This document shows, piece by piece, positions 29,338 to 37,700 of a stretch of DNA of 38,521 nt (the first letter of the stretch is position 1; every line of letters starts with the position of its first letter). The position numbers and the translations under genes are program-made. This stretch comes from Myxococcota bacterium. Lineage in GTDB: Bacteria > Myxococcota_A > UBA796 > UBA2385. Location: NCBI GenBank assembly GCA_023150805.1, contig JAKLKF010000072.1:1-38521 (forward strand), in the 5' to 3' direction. The notes under the pieces were generated by a model. It was not told the origin of the DNA, did no database searches, and was given only the letters and a program-made list of their open reading frames with translations.

Positions 29338-31635
29338 TCAGCCGCCAGTCCTGGGCGGCGGCGGCGCGGGCCGCGCCTTCTGGAGCTGCTCCAGTCGCTT
29401 GGCGTGCGCCGCGTCGGCCCGGGTCCGCATCGCCTCGGCCTCGGCCTGGTGGCCCTGCTTGCGCAGGATGTTCGCCAGCAGCAGCAGCAGGTCGGGCTGC
29501 TCGGGCGCCTTGACCAGGGCGGCCTCGACCTCCGAGCGCGCCTCGTCCAGGCGGCCCAGGTCGAACAGGGCCACGCCGCGCGCGTGCAGCAGCTCGGGAT
29601 CGTCGGGGCTGTCCTTGAGCAGCCGGTCGGCCAGGGCCAGGGCCCGCTCCTCCTCGCCCATGCGGCCCAGCACGACCAGCAGCAGGCGGTCCGTGCGCGG
29701 CGACGGGCCGTGCAGCGACTCTTCGCGCTCCAGCCACCGCACCGCGTCCTTGAGCACGCCCGCCCCCAGCGCCATGGCGCCCAGGCGCTGGCACACCCCT
29801 TCGCGCGGCCGGCTGTCCTTGGCCGCCTGGCGCAGCAGTGCCTCCGCGTCCTTGGCGTTGCCCCCGTCGAAGAGCAGGATGCCGCGCAGGGCGGCGATGT
29901 TGTTCGCGGTGGGGCGCGCGGCCAGCCAGGATGCCGTGAAGGCCAGCGCCTCCTCGTGCTGGCGCAGGTTGATCAGCGCCCCGGTGACGAACTCGGCGGC
30001 GCGGTCGCTCTCGGGATCGGCGGCCAGGGCGCGGCGCGCCAGCTCCAGGCTGCGCGCGTCTCCTCCCGTGCGGCCGATGGTCGAGGCCGCGCGGAGCAGC
30101 AGGTCGACGTCCTGGGGGAAGCGGTCGGCGGCGTCGTCGAAGAGCCGGATGCCCTCGTCCTTCTTGCCGGCCGCGAAGAGCATCCGGCCGTAGCGGGTGT
30201 ACAGCCCCGCCACCGCCGGCTGCTCGTCCAGCGCCTCCTTCATCAGCACCAGGCCGTCCTGGTGCTGCCCCTGCATCGACATCATCTCGGCGCGCAGCAC
30301 CTTGCCCACCACGTCGCGGTGCAGGGCCGGGTCGGGCAGGCTGGCGAAGTCCACGTCGAAGGAGGAGGTCGTGATGTAGCCGAGGGCCTGGAGCTGGGCG
30401 AGAGCCTCGGGGTCGAGCGCCTGGGTGCGCCCGGTGGGCATGACCGGCCCCATCGCGTCCAGCACGCCCTTCATGCGCGTGACCTGGTCGGGCTGGGTGG
30501 GCGCGAGATCCGTGCGCTCGTCCGGGTCGCCCACCAGGTCGTACAGCTCGGGCTGGGGCTTGTGGATCAGCTTGTGGCCGCCGTCGACCACGGCGGTGTG
30601 GGGGGCGTAGCCGAACTGCTCGGTGAGCTGGAAGCTCTCCATCCACGCGGGGTGCGGGTTGCCGGGCTGGACCTTGCCGTCGACGTCCTCGGGCACGGGC
30701 CGGCCGGTCAGCTTCATCAGCGTGGGCATCAGGTCGACCTGGCTCACCGGCTGGTCGATCACGGCCGGCTCCACGCCGGGGCCCGAGATGATGAGCGGCA
30801 CCCGCTGGGTCGCGTCGTAGACGAACAGGCCGTGCGTCAGCTCGCGATGCTCCCCCAGCGACTCGCCGTGGTCCCCCACCAGCACCCACAAGGGCTCGCG
30901 GCCCTTGGCCTTCAGCGCCCCCTCCAGCCGCTCGAGCTGATCGTCGACGAAGGCGATCTCCCCGTCGTAGGGCCGGTCGGCGAAGCGCTCGGCGTAGGGC
31001 GCCGGCGGGGTGTAGGGGAAGTGGGCGTCGTAGACGTGCACCCACAGGAACAGGGGCTGGTCGGCCTGGGCCTGGTCGACGATGGTGATCGCGTCGTCCA
31101 CCACCTTGTCCGCGGTGCGGTGGGCGTGCCAGGTGTCCTTGCCCGGCTGCTCGATCCGGTCCAGGAAGGTGTCGAAGCCCTGGTTGAAGCCCCAGTCGCG
31201 CGAGGTCACGAAGGCCGCGACGCTCGCGCCGGTCTGCCAGCCGCCGGCCTTGAAGCGCTCGGCCAGCGTGGTCATCGAGTCGTCCAGCGTCGCGTCCCCG
31301 TTGCTGCGCACGCCGTGGCGCCAGGGCCACAGGCCGGTCATGATCGAGGAGTGGCTGGGGATGGTCAGCGGCTGCACCGCGTAGGCGCGCTGGAAGCGCA
31401 TCCCCGCGGCGGCCTTGGCGTCCAGCCAGCCCGTGTCGGCCTGGGGATGGCCGTAGGCGCCCAGCCGGTCGGCCCGGGTGGTGTCCAGGGTGACCAGCAC
31501 CACGTCCGGCCGCGGCACCTCGGCGGGCGGGGGCGCCGTGGCGGGGGCAGGGGCCGAGGTGGGGTCCGACCCGCATCCGGCCAGCATCGCGCCGGCGATC
31601 AGCGCCAGCAGGCGCGGGGGAGAGGTGGGGTTCAC
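29338..31635 (-). CDS. Sulfatase-fold lipoprotein with C-terminal TPR
   Basis: A 765-residue predicted lipoprotein (lipobox LAGC, C21) with a sulfatase/alkaline-phosphatase-superfamily domain at about 43-420 and tetratricopeptide repeats to the end. Metal-ligand motifs are visible: VLVTLDTTRADRLG (D51) and GDHGESLGEH. The nucleophile region reads PLTIPSHSSIMTG: the Cys or Ser that becomes formylglycine is Thr91 here, and CxPSR is TxPSH. Thr nucleophiles occur in phospho-transfer members of the fold, so a phosphodiesterase or transferase is more likely than a sulfatase. The start is GTG at 31635, overlapping the upstream TPR gene stop as GTGA. Confidence 0.85.
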   Translation of the reverse strand: MNPTSPPRLLALIAGAMLAGCGSDPTSAPAPATAPPPAEVPRPDVVLVTLDTTRADRLGAYGHPQADTGWLDAKAAAGMRFQRAYAVQPLTIPSHSSIMTGLWPWRHGVRSNGDATLDDSMTTLAERFKAGGWQTGASVAAFVTSRDWGFNQGFDTFLDRIEQPGKDTWHAHRTADKVVDDAITIVDQAQADQPLFLWVHVYDAHFPYTPPAPYAERFADRPYDGEIAFVDDQLERLEGALKAKGREPLWVLVGDHGESLGEHRELTHGLFVYDATQRVPLIISGPGVEPAVIDQPVSQVDLMPTLMKLTGRPVPEDVDGKVQPGNPHPAWMESFQLTEQFGYAPHTAVVDGGHKLIHKPQPELYDLVGDPDERTDLAPTQPDQVTRMKGVLDAMGPVMPTGRTQALDPEALAQLQALGYITTSSFDVDFASLPDPALHRDVVGKVLRAEMMSMQGQHQDGLVLMKEALDEQPAVAGLYTRYGRMLFAAGKKDEGIRLFDDAADRFPQDVDLLLRAASTIGRTGGDARSLELARRALAADPESDRAAEFVTGALINLRQHEEALAFTASWLAARPTANNIAALRGILLFDGGNAKDAEALLRQAAKDSRPREGVCQRLGAMALGAGVLKDAVRWLEREESLHGPSPRTDRLLLVVLGRMGEEERALALADRLLKDSPDDPELLHARGVALFDLGRLDEARSEVEAALVKAPEQPDLLLLLANILRKQGHQAEAEAMRTRADAAHAKRLEQLQKARPAPPPPRTGG

Positions 31636-32690
31636 GGTTGCTCCAGCTCGTCGATCGGGTCGTCGGAGGGGGCCTCGGGTGGCAGCGGCAGCAGCACCGC
31701 CAGGGGCCAGCGCCCTTCGGGCACCACCTGGGCGTAGCGCGCAGCCAGGCGCTGCGCCCGGTCCGGATCCCCGGCGGCCTGGGCCGCGTACCAGGCCGTG
31801 GCCAGGACCTCCCGCTGCAGGGGGTGCTGCGCCAGGAGCGCCTCGATCCCCGCGGCCGCCGCGGCGGGCCCCTCCTCGTCCACCTGCAGGCGCAGCCGCA
31901 GCGCCTGGCGCGTCATCGGCACGTCGCGCTCCTTGGCCTGCGTGTAGAGGATCGCGTGGGCCACGTCCGGCCGTCCGGCCCGGCGGTTGGCCTCGGCCAG
32001 CCACGTGGCCACCTCGGGCAGGCGCATCCGGTGAAAGCGATGCCCCCCGCGCAGCACCTCTGCGGCGCCCTGCGGATCCCCCTGCTCCAGCGCCGCCCAG
32101 GCCTCGACCAGGTCCGCCTGGGGTGCCTTGGGCTGGACGGCGCGCAGATCCTCGAAGTGCCAGGCCATGGCCTGCAGGTCGCCCTCCACCCAGGCGCGCA
32201 CGCCGCGCAGCAGCAGCGCGCCCCGGCCAACCGGGTCCTCCTGCTCGATCTCGGCGGTCATCGCGGAGAACAGGGGCATGTCGCCGGCCGCCAGCGCCTC
32301 CCAGGCCAGCCGGACCTCGGTGCCGGTGCCCTCCCCGCTCAGCAGCACGGCCTCCTCCAGGACCTCGACGCCTTCGCTGCCGCGCCCCTGGTCGGCCAGG
32401 CAGGAGCCCAGGTCCAGCGCGGCGGCGTAGCTCCACTCGGCGCTGCTCCGCAGGGCGAGCAGCGGCTCCACGGCGCGCTCGCACCAGCCCAGGCCCGCCC
32501 ACGCGCGCGCCAGGCCCAGCCGCAGCGACGGGTCGTCCGGCGCCTGCACCAGGGCCTCGCGGTAGAGCTGGGCGGCCAGCCGGTACTGCCGGCGCTGCAG
32601 GTGCTGGTCCGCCCGCGGGTTGGAGCTGGCCCGCGCCGGGCCGATCCCCAGCAGTCCGAGCAGCGCGAGGGGGAGGAGCGCCAGGGGCAC
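31632..32690 (-). CDS. Exported TPR protein
   Basis: A 352-residue protein with an uncharged signal peptide (VPLALLPLALLGLLGIGPARA) and helical repeats of TPR type (RRQYRLAAQLYREAL, LRLGLARAWAGLG, AALDLGSCLADQGR, AWAALEQGDPQGAAEVL). It probably acts as a protein-binding scaffold in the periplasm. GTG at 32690 was chosen because it starts the signal peptide; the frame is open to 33278 without sense. Its stop overlaps the start of the sulfatase-fold gene, so the two are coupled and may work together. Confidence 0.8.
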   Translation of the reverse strand: MPLALLPLALLGLLGIGPARASSNPRADQHLQRRQYRLAAQLYREALVQAPDDPSLRLGLARAWAGLGWCERAVEPLLALRSSAEWSYAAALDLGSCLADQGRGSEGVEVLEEAVLLSGEGTGTEVRLAWEALAAGDMPLFSAMTAEIEQEDPVGRGALLLRGVRAWVEGDLQAMAWHFEDLRAVQPKAPQADLVEAWAALEQGDPQGAAEVLRGGHRFHRMRLPEVATWLAEANRRAGRPDVAHAILYTQAKERDVPMTRQALRLRLQVDEEGPAAAAAGIEALLAQHPLQREVLATAWYAAQAAGDPDRAQRLAARYAQVVPEGRWPLAVLLPLPPEAPSDDPIDELEQP

Positions 32691-32844
32691 GCCTTGCCGG
32701 GTGGGGAGGAGGCGGGGAGGGGACGGGCGAGCGCCCGGGGAGCCCCCGTGCCTACCCGGCCGCCCGCGCCCAGGCAATCCACCCGGACCGGGACCGGCGC
32801 CGGGCGGTGCGTTAGCATCTGCGCCCGCTCCGGAGCCTGGCCCC

Positions 32845-33555
32845 ATGCTCGCGCTCGCACTGCCCCTCCTCCTCGCGCCCTCCGCCTGGGCGGCGCCCGT
32901 GGTGGACCCGGTGGCCTCTCCCGAGGTGTCGCGGGTCCGCGTCATCTCCCTGGCCGACCTGCGCGCCACCAAGGTGGAGGACAGCGGGTGCGCCGGCTCC
33001 CAGTGCCAGGCCTGGGACCAGCGCACCTTCATGGGCGCCGAGCTGCAGGTGGCCCTGCTGCCGGGCCTGGCCGTCGCGGCCGACGCCGGGCGGCTGGTGA
33101 CCCGCGTCGACGAGGCGGACGTCGCCTCGGCCGGCTTCGGCTGGGGCCTGGCGGTGCGGGGCGCCCTGCCGCTGAGCGGCCTGTGGTGGCTGTCCGCGCA
33201 GGCCCGCCTCGACGGCGGCGCTCCGGGCCAGGTGGGCCCGGACACCGAGAAGACCCGGCAGCTCATCGGCACCGGCACCCTGGAGCTGGCCTGGGGCGAC
33301 CTGGACGGAGGGCTGGTCGGCCACCTGGGCGCCCAGGCCTCGCCGCTCTACCAGCAGCAATTGCAGCCGCTGGGACCGGACCGGCTCGAGCTGACCCTGC
33401 GCCCGGTCCTGCCGGTGGGCGCGGTGGCGGGCTTCTCCTTCCTGTCGGAGCCGCTGGGCGCCGCCTGGAACCGGCCGCCGCGGCTGGCCGCCCACGTCGA
33501 CGCGACCGGCGGCCAGACCACGGGCGTCAGCGCCGGCGTCGGCGTCGCCTGGTAG
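32845..33555 (+). CDS. Outer-membrane beta-barrel candidate
   Basis: A 236-residue exported protein. Signal peptide MLALALPLLLAPSAWA, then alternating polar/hydrophobic strands (GAELQVALLPGLAVAADAG, FGWGLAVRGALPLSG, WWLSAQARLDGG, GTGTLELAWGDLDGG) and a C-terminal aromatic residue (GVGVAW), as in outer-membrane barrels. One cysteine pair (CAGSQC) lies near residues 49-54. No specific family is recognised. The ATG at 32845 follows a TTAGCAT element 30 nt upstream. It is divergent from the TPR gene and converges on the next - strand gene. Confidence 0.7.
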   Translation: MLALALPLLLAPSAWAAPVVDPVASPEVSRVRVISLADLRATKVEDSGCAGSQCQAWDQRTFMGAELQVALLPGLAVAADAGRLVTRVDEADVASAGFGWGLAVRGALPLSGLWWLSAQARLDGGAPGQVGPDTEKTRQLIGTGTLELAWGDLDGGLVGHLGAQASPLYQQQLQPLGPDRLELTLRPVLPVGAVAGFSFLSEPLGAAWNRPPRLAAHVDATGGQTTGVSAGVGVAW

Positions 33556-33579
33556 CCCTTCCGGCGCGACCGGACCCGC

Positions 33580-34578
33580 TCAGGGCTGGTAGCGCAGGGC
33601 CACGCCGAAGCCGCCGACCGCCCAGACGTCGCTGACGCCGGTGCCGTGCACGGCGTAGAGGTTCTTCTCGGTGCCCGTCGGCAGGTCCACCCACTCGCCG
33701 TTGCTGCGCACCATGGCCAGCCCGCCGTTGCCGACGATGTAGACGTTGGACGAGTTCGCAGCCCACACCGCCCACACGCTCTTGCCCGTGCCCGGCGAGA
33801 TGTCCGTCCAGGACGTGCCGTCCCAGCGCAGCACGACGCCCTCCTCGCCCACCGCGTAGATGTCGTTGACGCCGGTGCCGGACACCCCGTAGAAGTTGCG
33901 GCGCTGCTCCTCCTGGGTCACCGTCCACTCGCCGCCGCTGTAGATGGCCAGGATCCCCTCCTCGCCGACCGCGGCGCCGACCTCGCCCTCGTACCAGACG
34001 TGGTTGAAGCGCGGGTTGTTGGGCAGGTTCTGGTAGGCCCAGTCGCCGCTGGCGTTGCTGTACAGGCCGCCCCAGCCGACGGCGACCAGGTCGGTGGAGG
34101 AGGGGCCGTCCACCGACTCGAAGTTCGCCGTGCCCAGGTCCTCGACGTCCCAGCCCGCCGCGCCCCACTGCGCGATGTGGCCGGCGTCGCCCACCGCGAC
34201 CACGGTGGCCCCGTTGCCCGAGCCCGAGCCCCAGATGCCGTTGAGGTCCTCGTCGTCGACCTCGACGTCCAGGTCGGTCCAGCTCGCGCCCTGGTACAGG
34301 CGGACCTGGCCGCCCGTCAGCGAGATCCAGGCCTCGGTGGCGGAGGCGGCGTACACGCCGGTGATCGACGCGCTGGTCTCGATCGAGACCGAGGTCCAGA
34401 CCGGCACCTCGGGCGTCGTCCCGGTGTCGTCGGTGGCGCCGCCGTCGGTGGCGCCGCCGTCGGTGGCGCCGGTGTCGTCCGTGGGGGTGTCCTTGTCCCC
34501 GCAGGCGAGCCCGAGCGCGGAGGCGGTGAGCAGGCTGGCGAGGGAGAGGAGGAGCGTGGGCGGATGCGCGATCGACAT
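33580..34578 (-). CDS. Propeller-repeat lipoprotein (YCF48/BNR-like)
   Basis: A 332-residue predicted lipoprotein with lipobox LGLAC (C26), an Asp/Gly/Thr linker (TDGGATDGG), and repeated blades of the type WTSVSIETSASITGVYAASA, VVAVGDAGHIAQW, DLVAVGWGGLYSN, NDIYAVGEEGVVLRWDG and SDVWAVGGFGVALRY. These resemble YCF48/BNR propellers seen in many myxobacterial proteins; the ligand is unknown. The ATG at 34578 has GAGG upstream; two more in-frame ATGs lie in an 18-bp near-repeat just before (34596, 34614). A TTGACA promoter lies upstream. Confidence 0.8.
   Translation of the reverse strand: MSIAHPPTLLLSLASLLTASALGLACGDKDTPTDDTGATDGGATDGGATDDTGTTPEVPVWTSVSIETSASITGVYAASATEAWISLTGGQVRLYQGASWTDLDVEVDDEDLNGIWGSGSGNGATVVAVGDAGHIAQWGAAGWDVEDLGTANFESVDGPSSTDLVAVGWGGLYSNASGDWAYQNLPNNPRFNHVWYEGEVGAAVGEEGILAIYSGGEWTVTQEEQRRNFYGVSGTGVNDIYAVGEEGVVLRWDGTSWTDISPGTGKSVWAVWAANSSNVYIVGNGGLAMVRSNGEWVDLPTGTEKNLYAVHGTGVSDVWAVGGFGVALRYQP
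34429..34470 (-). repeat. Three 12-bp repeats with 15-bp period in a lipoprotein linker
   Basis: GTCGGTGGCGCC on the + strand at 34429, 34444 and 34459 codes the (G)GATDGGATD linker on the - strand. It resembles the DGGATDGG start of the paralogue 1 linker. Confidence 0.85.
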
Positions 34579-34621
34579 GGGAGCCTCGGGCGACATGGGG
34601 GCGTCGGGGACGGTGGACGGG

Positions 34622-34650
34622 ATCGAAGCCTCCCCCGGACCCGCTGTCAA
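34622..34650 (-). promoter_or_regulatory. Probable promoter for the propeller lipoprotein
   Basis: TTGACA at 34645-34650 (- strand) is a perfect -35; TTCGAT at 34622-34627 lies 17 bp downstream as a weak -10 (3/6). The predicted leader is about 37 nt to the ATG at 34578. Confidence 0.45.
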
Positions 34651-34740
34651 GCGCCGACTGCCGAGACGCGGCCGCGGTGCGGGGCGGGGCAAGGCCCGAG
34701 CCGGGGGAGGAGCCGCCCGGTCGGCCGGCGCCATGGGGCC

Positions 34741-37700
34741 TCAGGGCGCCTGCTGCTCGGCGGTCAGCTCGTCGAGCTGCGCCTGTGCGAGCGCGCGGAA
34801 GCCCGGGTCGGAGGACGCTTCGAGCGCCTTCCTGGCCCACCCCTCGGCCGCCGACAGGTCGCCCTGTCCGCGCGCCAGGGACGCGCGCGCCAACAGGGCG
34901 GTGACCCTGGCCTCCTCGTCCCCGGGCCAGCGATCGGCGAGCTGCGCGAGCGCCACCTCCGCCTCCTCCGCCCGACCGGCGCCGGCCAGCGCCGAGGCGC
35001 GCGCCTGCGTCACCGTCGCGTCCCACCCGGCGCCCAGCCCTTCGACCGTCACGCCGTCGAGGGCGTCGAGGGCCCCGGCCCAGTCCTCCTGGTCGGCCGC
35101 GCGCTGGGACCGGCGGACGGCGGCCTGGGTCGCCACCTCCCGGTCCTCGTGCCGCGCCAGGCGGCGCAGGATCGGGTCGACGCCGTCCTCTCCGAGCGCC
35201 GCGCGGGCCTCGGCCGCGCCCAGCGCGCACCAGCCCGCCAGGGCCGGGTCGGAGGTGGTGGCGCCGGCGCGCTCGTACAGGGGCAGGGCGCGGTCGAAGC
35301 GATCGGCGGCGAAGTGGGCGTCGGCCTGGCCGCGCAGGGCCATCGCCAGCGCCTCCGGCTGGTCGGAGGAGAGCAGGGCCAGGGCCTCCCACGCGGCCAG
35401 GGCGCCGGGGTCTCCGGCCTCGACCAGCGCCCGCGCCCGCGCCTCGGCCAGCCAGCGCCCGCCCTCGGCGTCGGGCGGAAACAGCGTGGCCAGCGCCGCG
35501 GCGGCCCCCTGGGGGTCTCCTCCGCGGCGGATCACCTCGGCCAGGCCCATGCCCGCCTGGAAGACCACCGCCGGGTCGTCGGGGCGCGTGGCCGTCGCGG
35601 CGCGCCAGGCCGCCCGCGCGGCGTCCGCGTCGCCGGCCTCCAGGTGCAGATCGCCCAGCTCCAGCAGTGCCCCGGCGCGTTGGTCGGGGTCCGGGGCCGC
35701 CTCGGCGGCCTGGGCCATCCGGGCCCGCGCTCCGTCCAGATCGCCTCCCGCCCGCGCCTCCTGCGCCGCCGCGACCAGCAGCGCGACGGCCGCCTCGGGC
35801 TCCTGGGCCAGCAGGGCGTCCCGGGCAGCGCGCGCCTCGGCGCTGTCCTGGCCCGAGGCGTCCAGGGCGCGCACCCGCAGGTCGAGCAGCTCCAGCCGCG
35901 GGCCGGGCTCGGCGGCCACCGCCAGGCCCACCGCCACGGCCTCCAGCGCCTGCTCGGGCCGGCCTTGCTCGACGGCCAGCCGCGCCACGCCCAGGGCGGC
36001 GTCCAGGCGCAGGTCCTCGGGTCCGCCGGCCGCCGCCGCGAGGGCCTCGGCGTAGCGCGACAGGGCGGTCGGCGCGTCCCCCGCCCGCTCGTCCAGCTCC
36101 GCGCAGGTCAGCGTCGCCTGCACCCGGTCCTGGGGGGTCGTCGCCTCCTCCACCGCGGCACCGCAGGCCCGCCGCGCCTCGGCCACGCGATCCGCCGCGC
36201 CCAGCGCGTGGACCATCGCCAGGCGCGCCCTCCCGGCCGCGGCGTGCCCGGGTGGCGCCTCGGCCAGCACCCGCCGCCAGGCCGCGAGCGTCGCGTCCAG
36301 GTCCTCCTCCTCGGCCACCAGGTCGGCCAGCTCCTCCAGCGCGCGCACCTTCCAGGCGGGGTCGGTGGCCGCGTCGGCGACCTCCTGCAGGGCCTGCCGG
36401 GCCCGCTCCCGCTCGCCCTGCAGCAGGTACAGGCGCCCCAGGCCCAGGCGACCCTGCACGGCCACCTCGGGGTCGGCGCTCTGGACCAGCTCCTGCCAGG
36501 CCTGCCGGGCCTCGTCCAGGCGGCCGGCGGTCATCAGGCCCTCGGCGATGCGCAGCTGCAGGTGGGCGCGCTCCTCGGCGCGGGCCGTCTCGCTCAGCAG
36601 GTCGCGCCACTCGGCCAGGGCGCGGGCGATCTCCCCCTCCTGGGCCCAGGCCTCGCCCAGGCCGATCCGCGCGTCGCGGCGGGTGACCGCGTCCAGGTCG
36701 TCCCGGGCCAGCAGCGCCTCGTAGAGGGCGCGTGCCTCCTCGGCCCGCCCCTCGTCCAGCCGCGCCCGGGCCTGCCCCAGCCCCGCCTGCAGCTCGATCA
36801 GCGCCCGCGCCTGCGGGTCCAGCCCCTCCAGCATCCCGGCGAGCTGCGCGTCCCCGTCGGCCCCGAACAGCCGCGCCAGCGACAGGCGGGCCTCCTCGGC
36901 CATCTCGGGGTCCACCGCGCCCAGGTCGATCGCCTGCTGCAGGGAGCGGGCCGCCTCCGGCAGCGCGCCGCGGGCCTCGTGGATGCCGGCGCGCACCATC
37001 CACGCCCGCATCCGCACCCGCGGGTCCACCTCGGGCGCCAGCAGCGCCTCCAGGTCGGCCAGGGCCTCGTCCTGGCGGCCCATCCGGGCGCGCAGGTCCG
37101 CCAGGGCCAGCAGGGCCGCCTGGTTCGCGGCGGTGCCCGCCACGGTCTGCGCGACCAGCACCTGCCAGGCGACCTCCGCCTCCTCCAGCCGGTAGCCGCG
37201 GTCCAGCACCCGCGCCCGCGTCTCCAGCACCCGGGCGCGGGTCCCGCTGCTCACGTCCAGCGCCTCGCTGCGCGCCACCTGCTCCAGCGCCGCGTCGACC
37301 TGGCCCTCGGCGGCCAGCGCGCTCGCCAGCGCCAGCCGCAGCTCCGCGGCGGCGTCGGGCAGGGCCGACAGCCCGTCGAGCACCCCCTGCACCCTGGCGG
37401 TGGTGTCCACGCCGCTGGCGACCCCCAGCGCCTGGTAGAGCAGCACGGCCCGCGCCCGCTGCTCGGCCGTCTGGCGGCTCTGGTCCAGCAGCGGGTCCAC
37501 CAGCGCCAGCGCCTCGGCGTGCGCGCCCTGGGCCGAGAGCAGGGTGCCCAGGTCCAGGCGCACCTCGACGCCGACCGCCACGTCCTCGCCCGCGGCCAGC
37601 AACGCTGCGCGCAGCAGCCGCTCCTGCGCGGCCTCGTCCCCCAGGCGCCGGGCCTGCCCCGCCGCCTCCAGCAGCCAGGCGACCTTGTCCTGGGGCAGCT

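Noticed and set aside
28520..31576. 1,018-codon - strand frame overlapping the sulfatase-fold gene
   Set aside because: The frame gives Arg/Gly/Ala-rich sequence, whereas the neighbouring frame has the clear sulfatase and TPR motifs.
31636..32502. Sulfatase-fold gene starting far upstream at 32502
   Set aside because: That part is out of frame with the TPR gene and is Arg/Gly-rich; the GTG at 31635 starts a proper lipoprotein signal.
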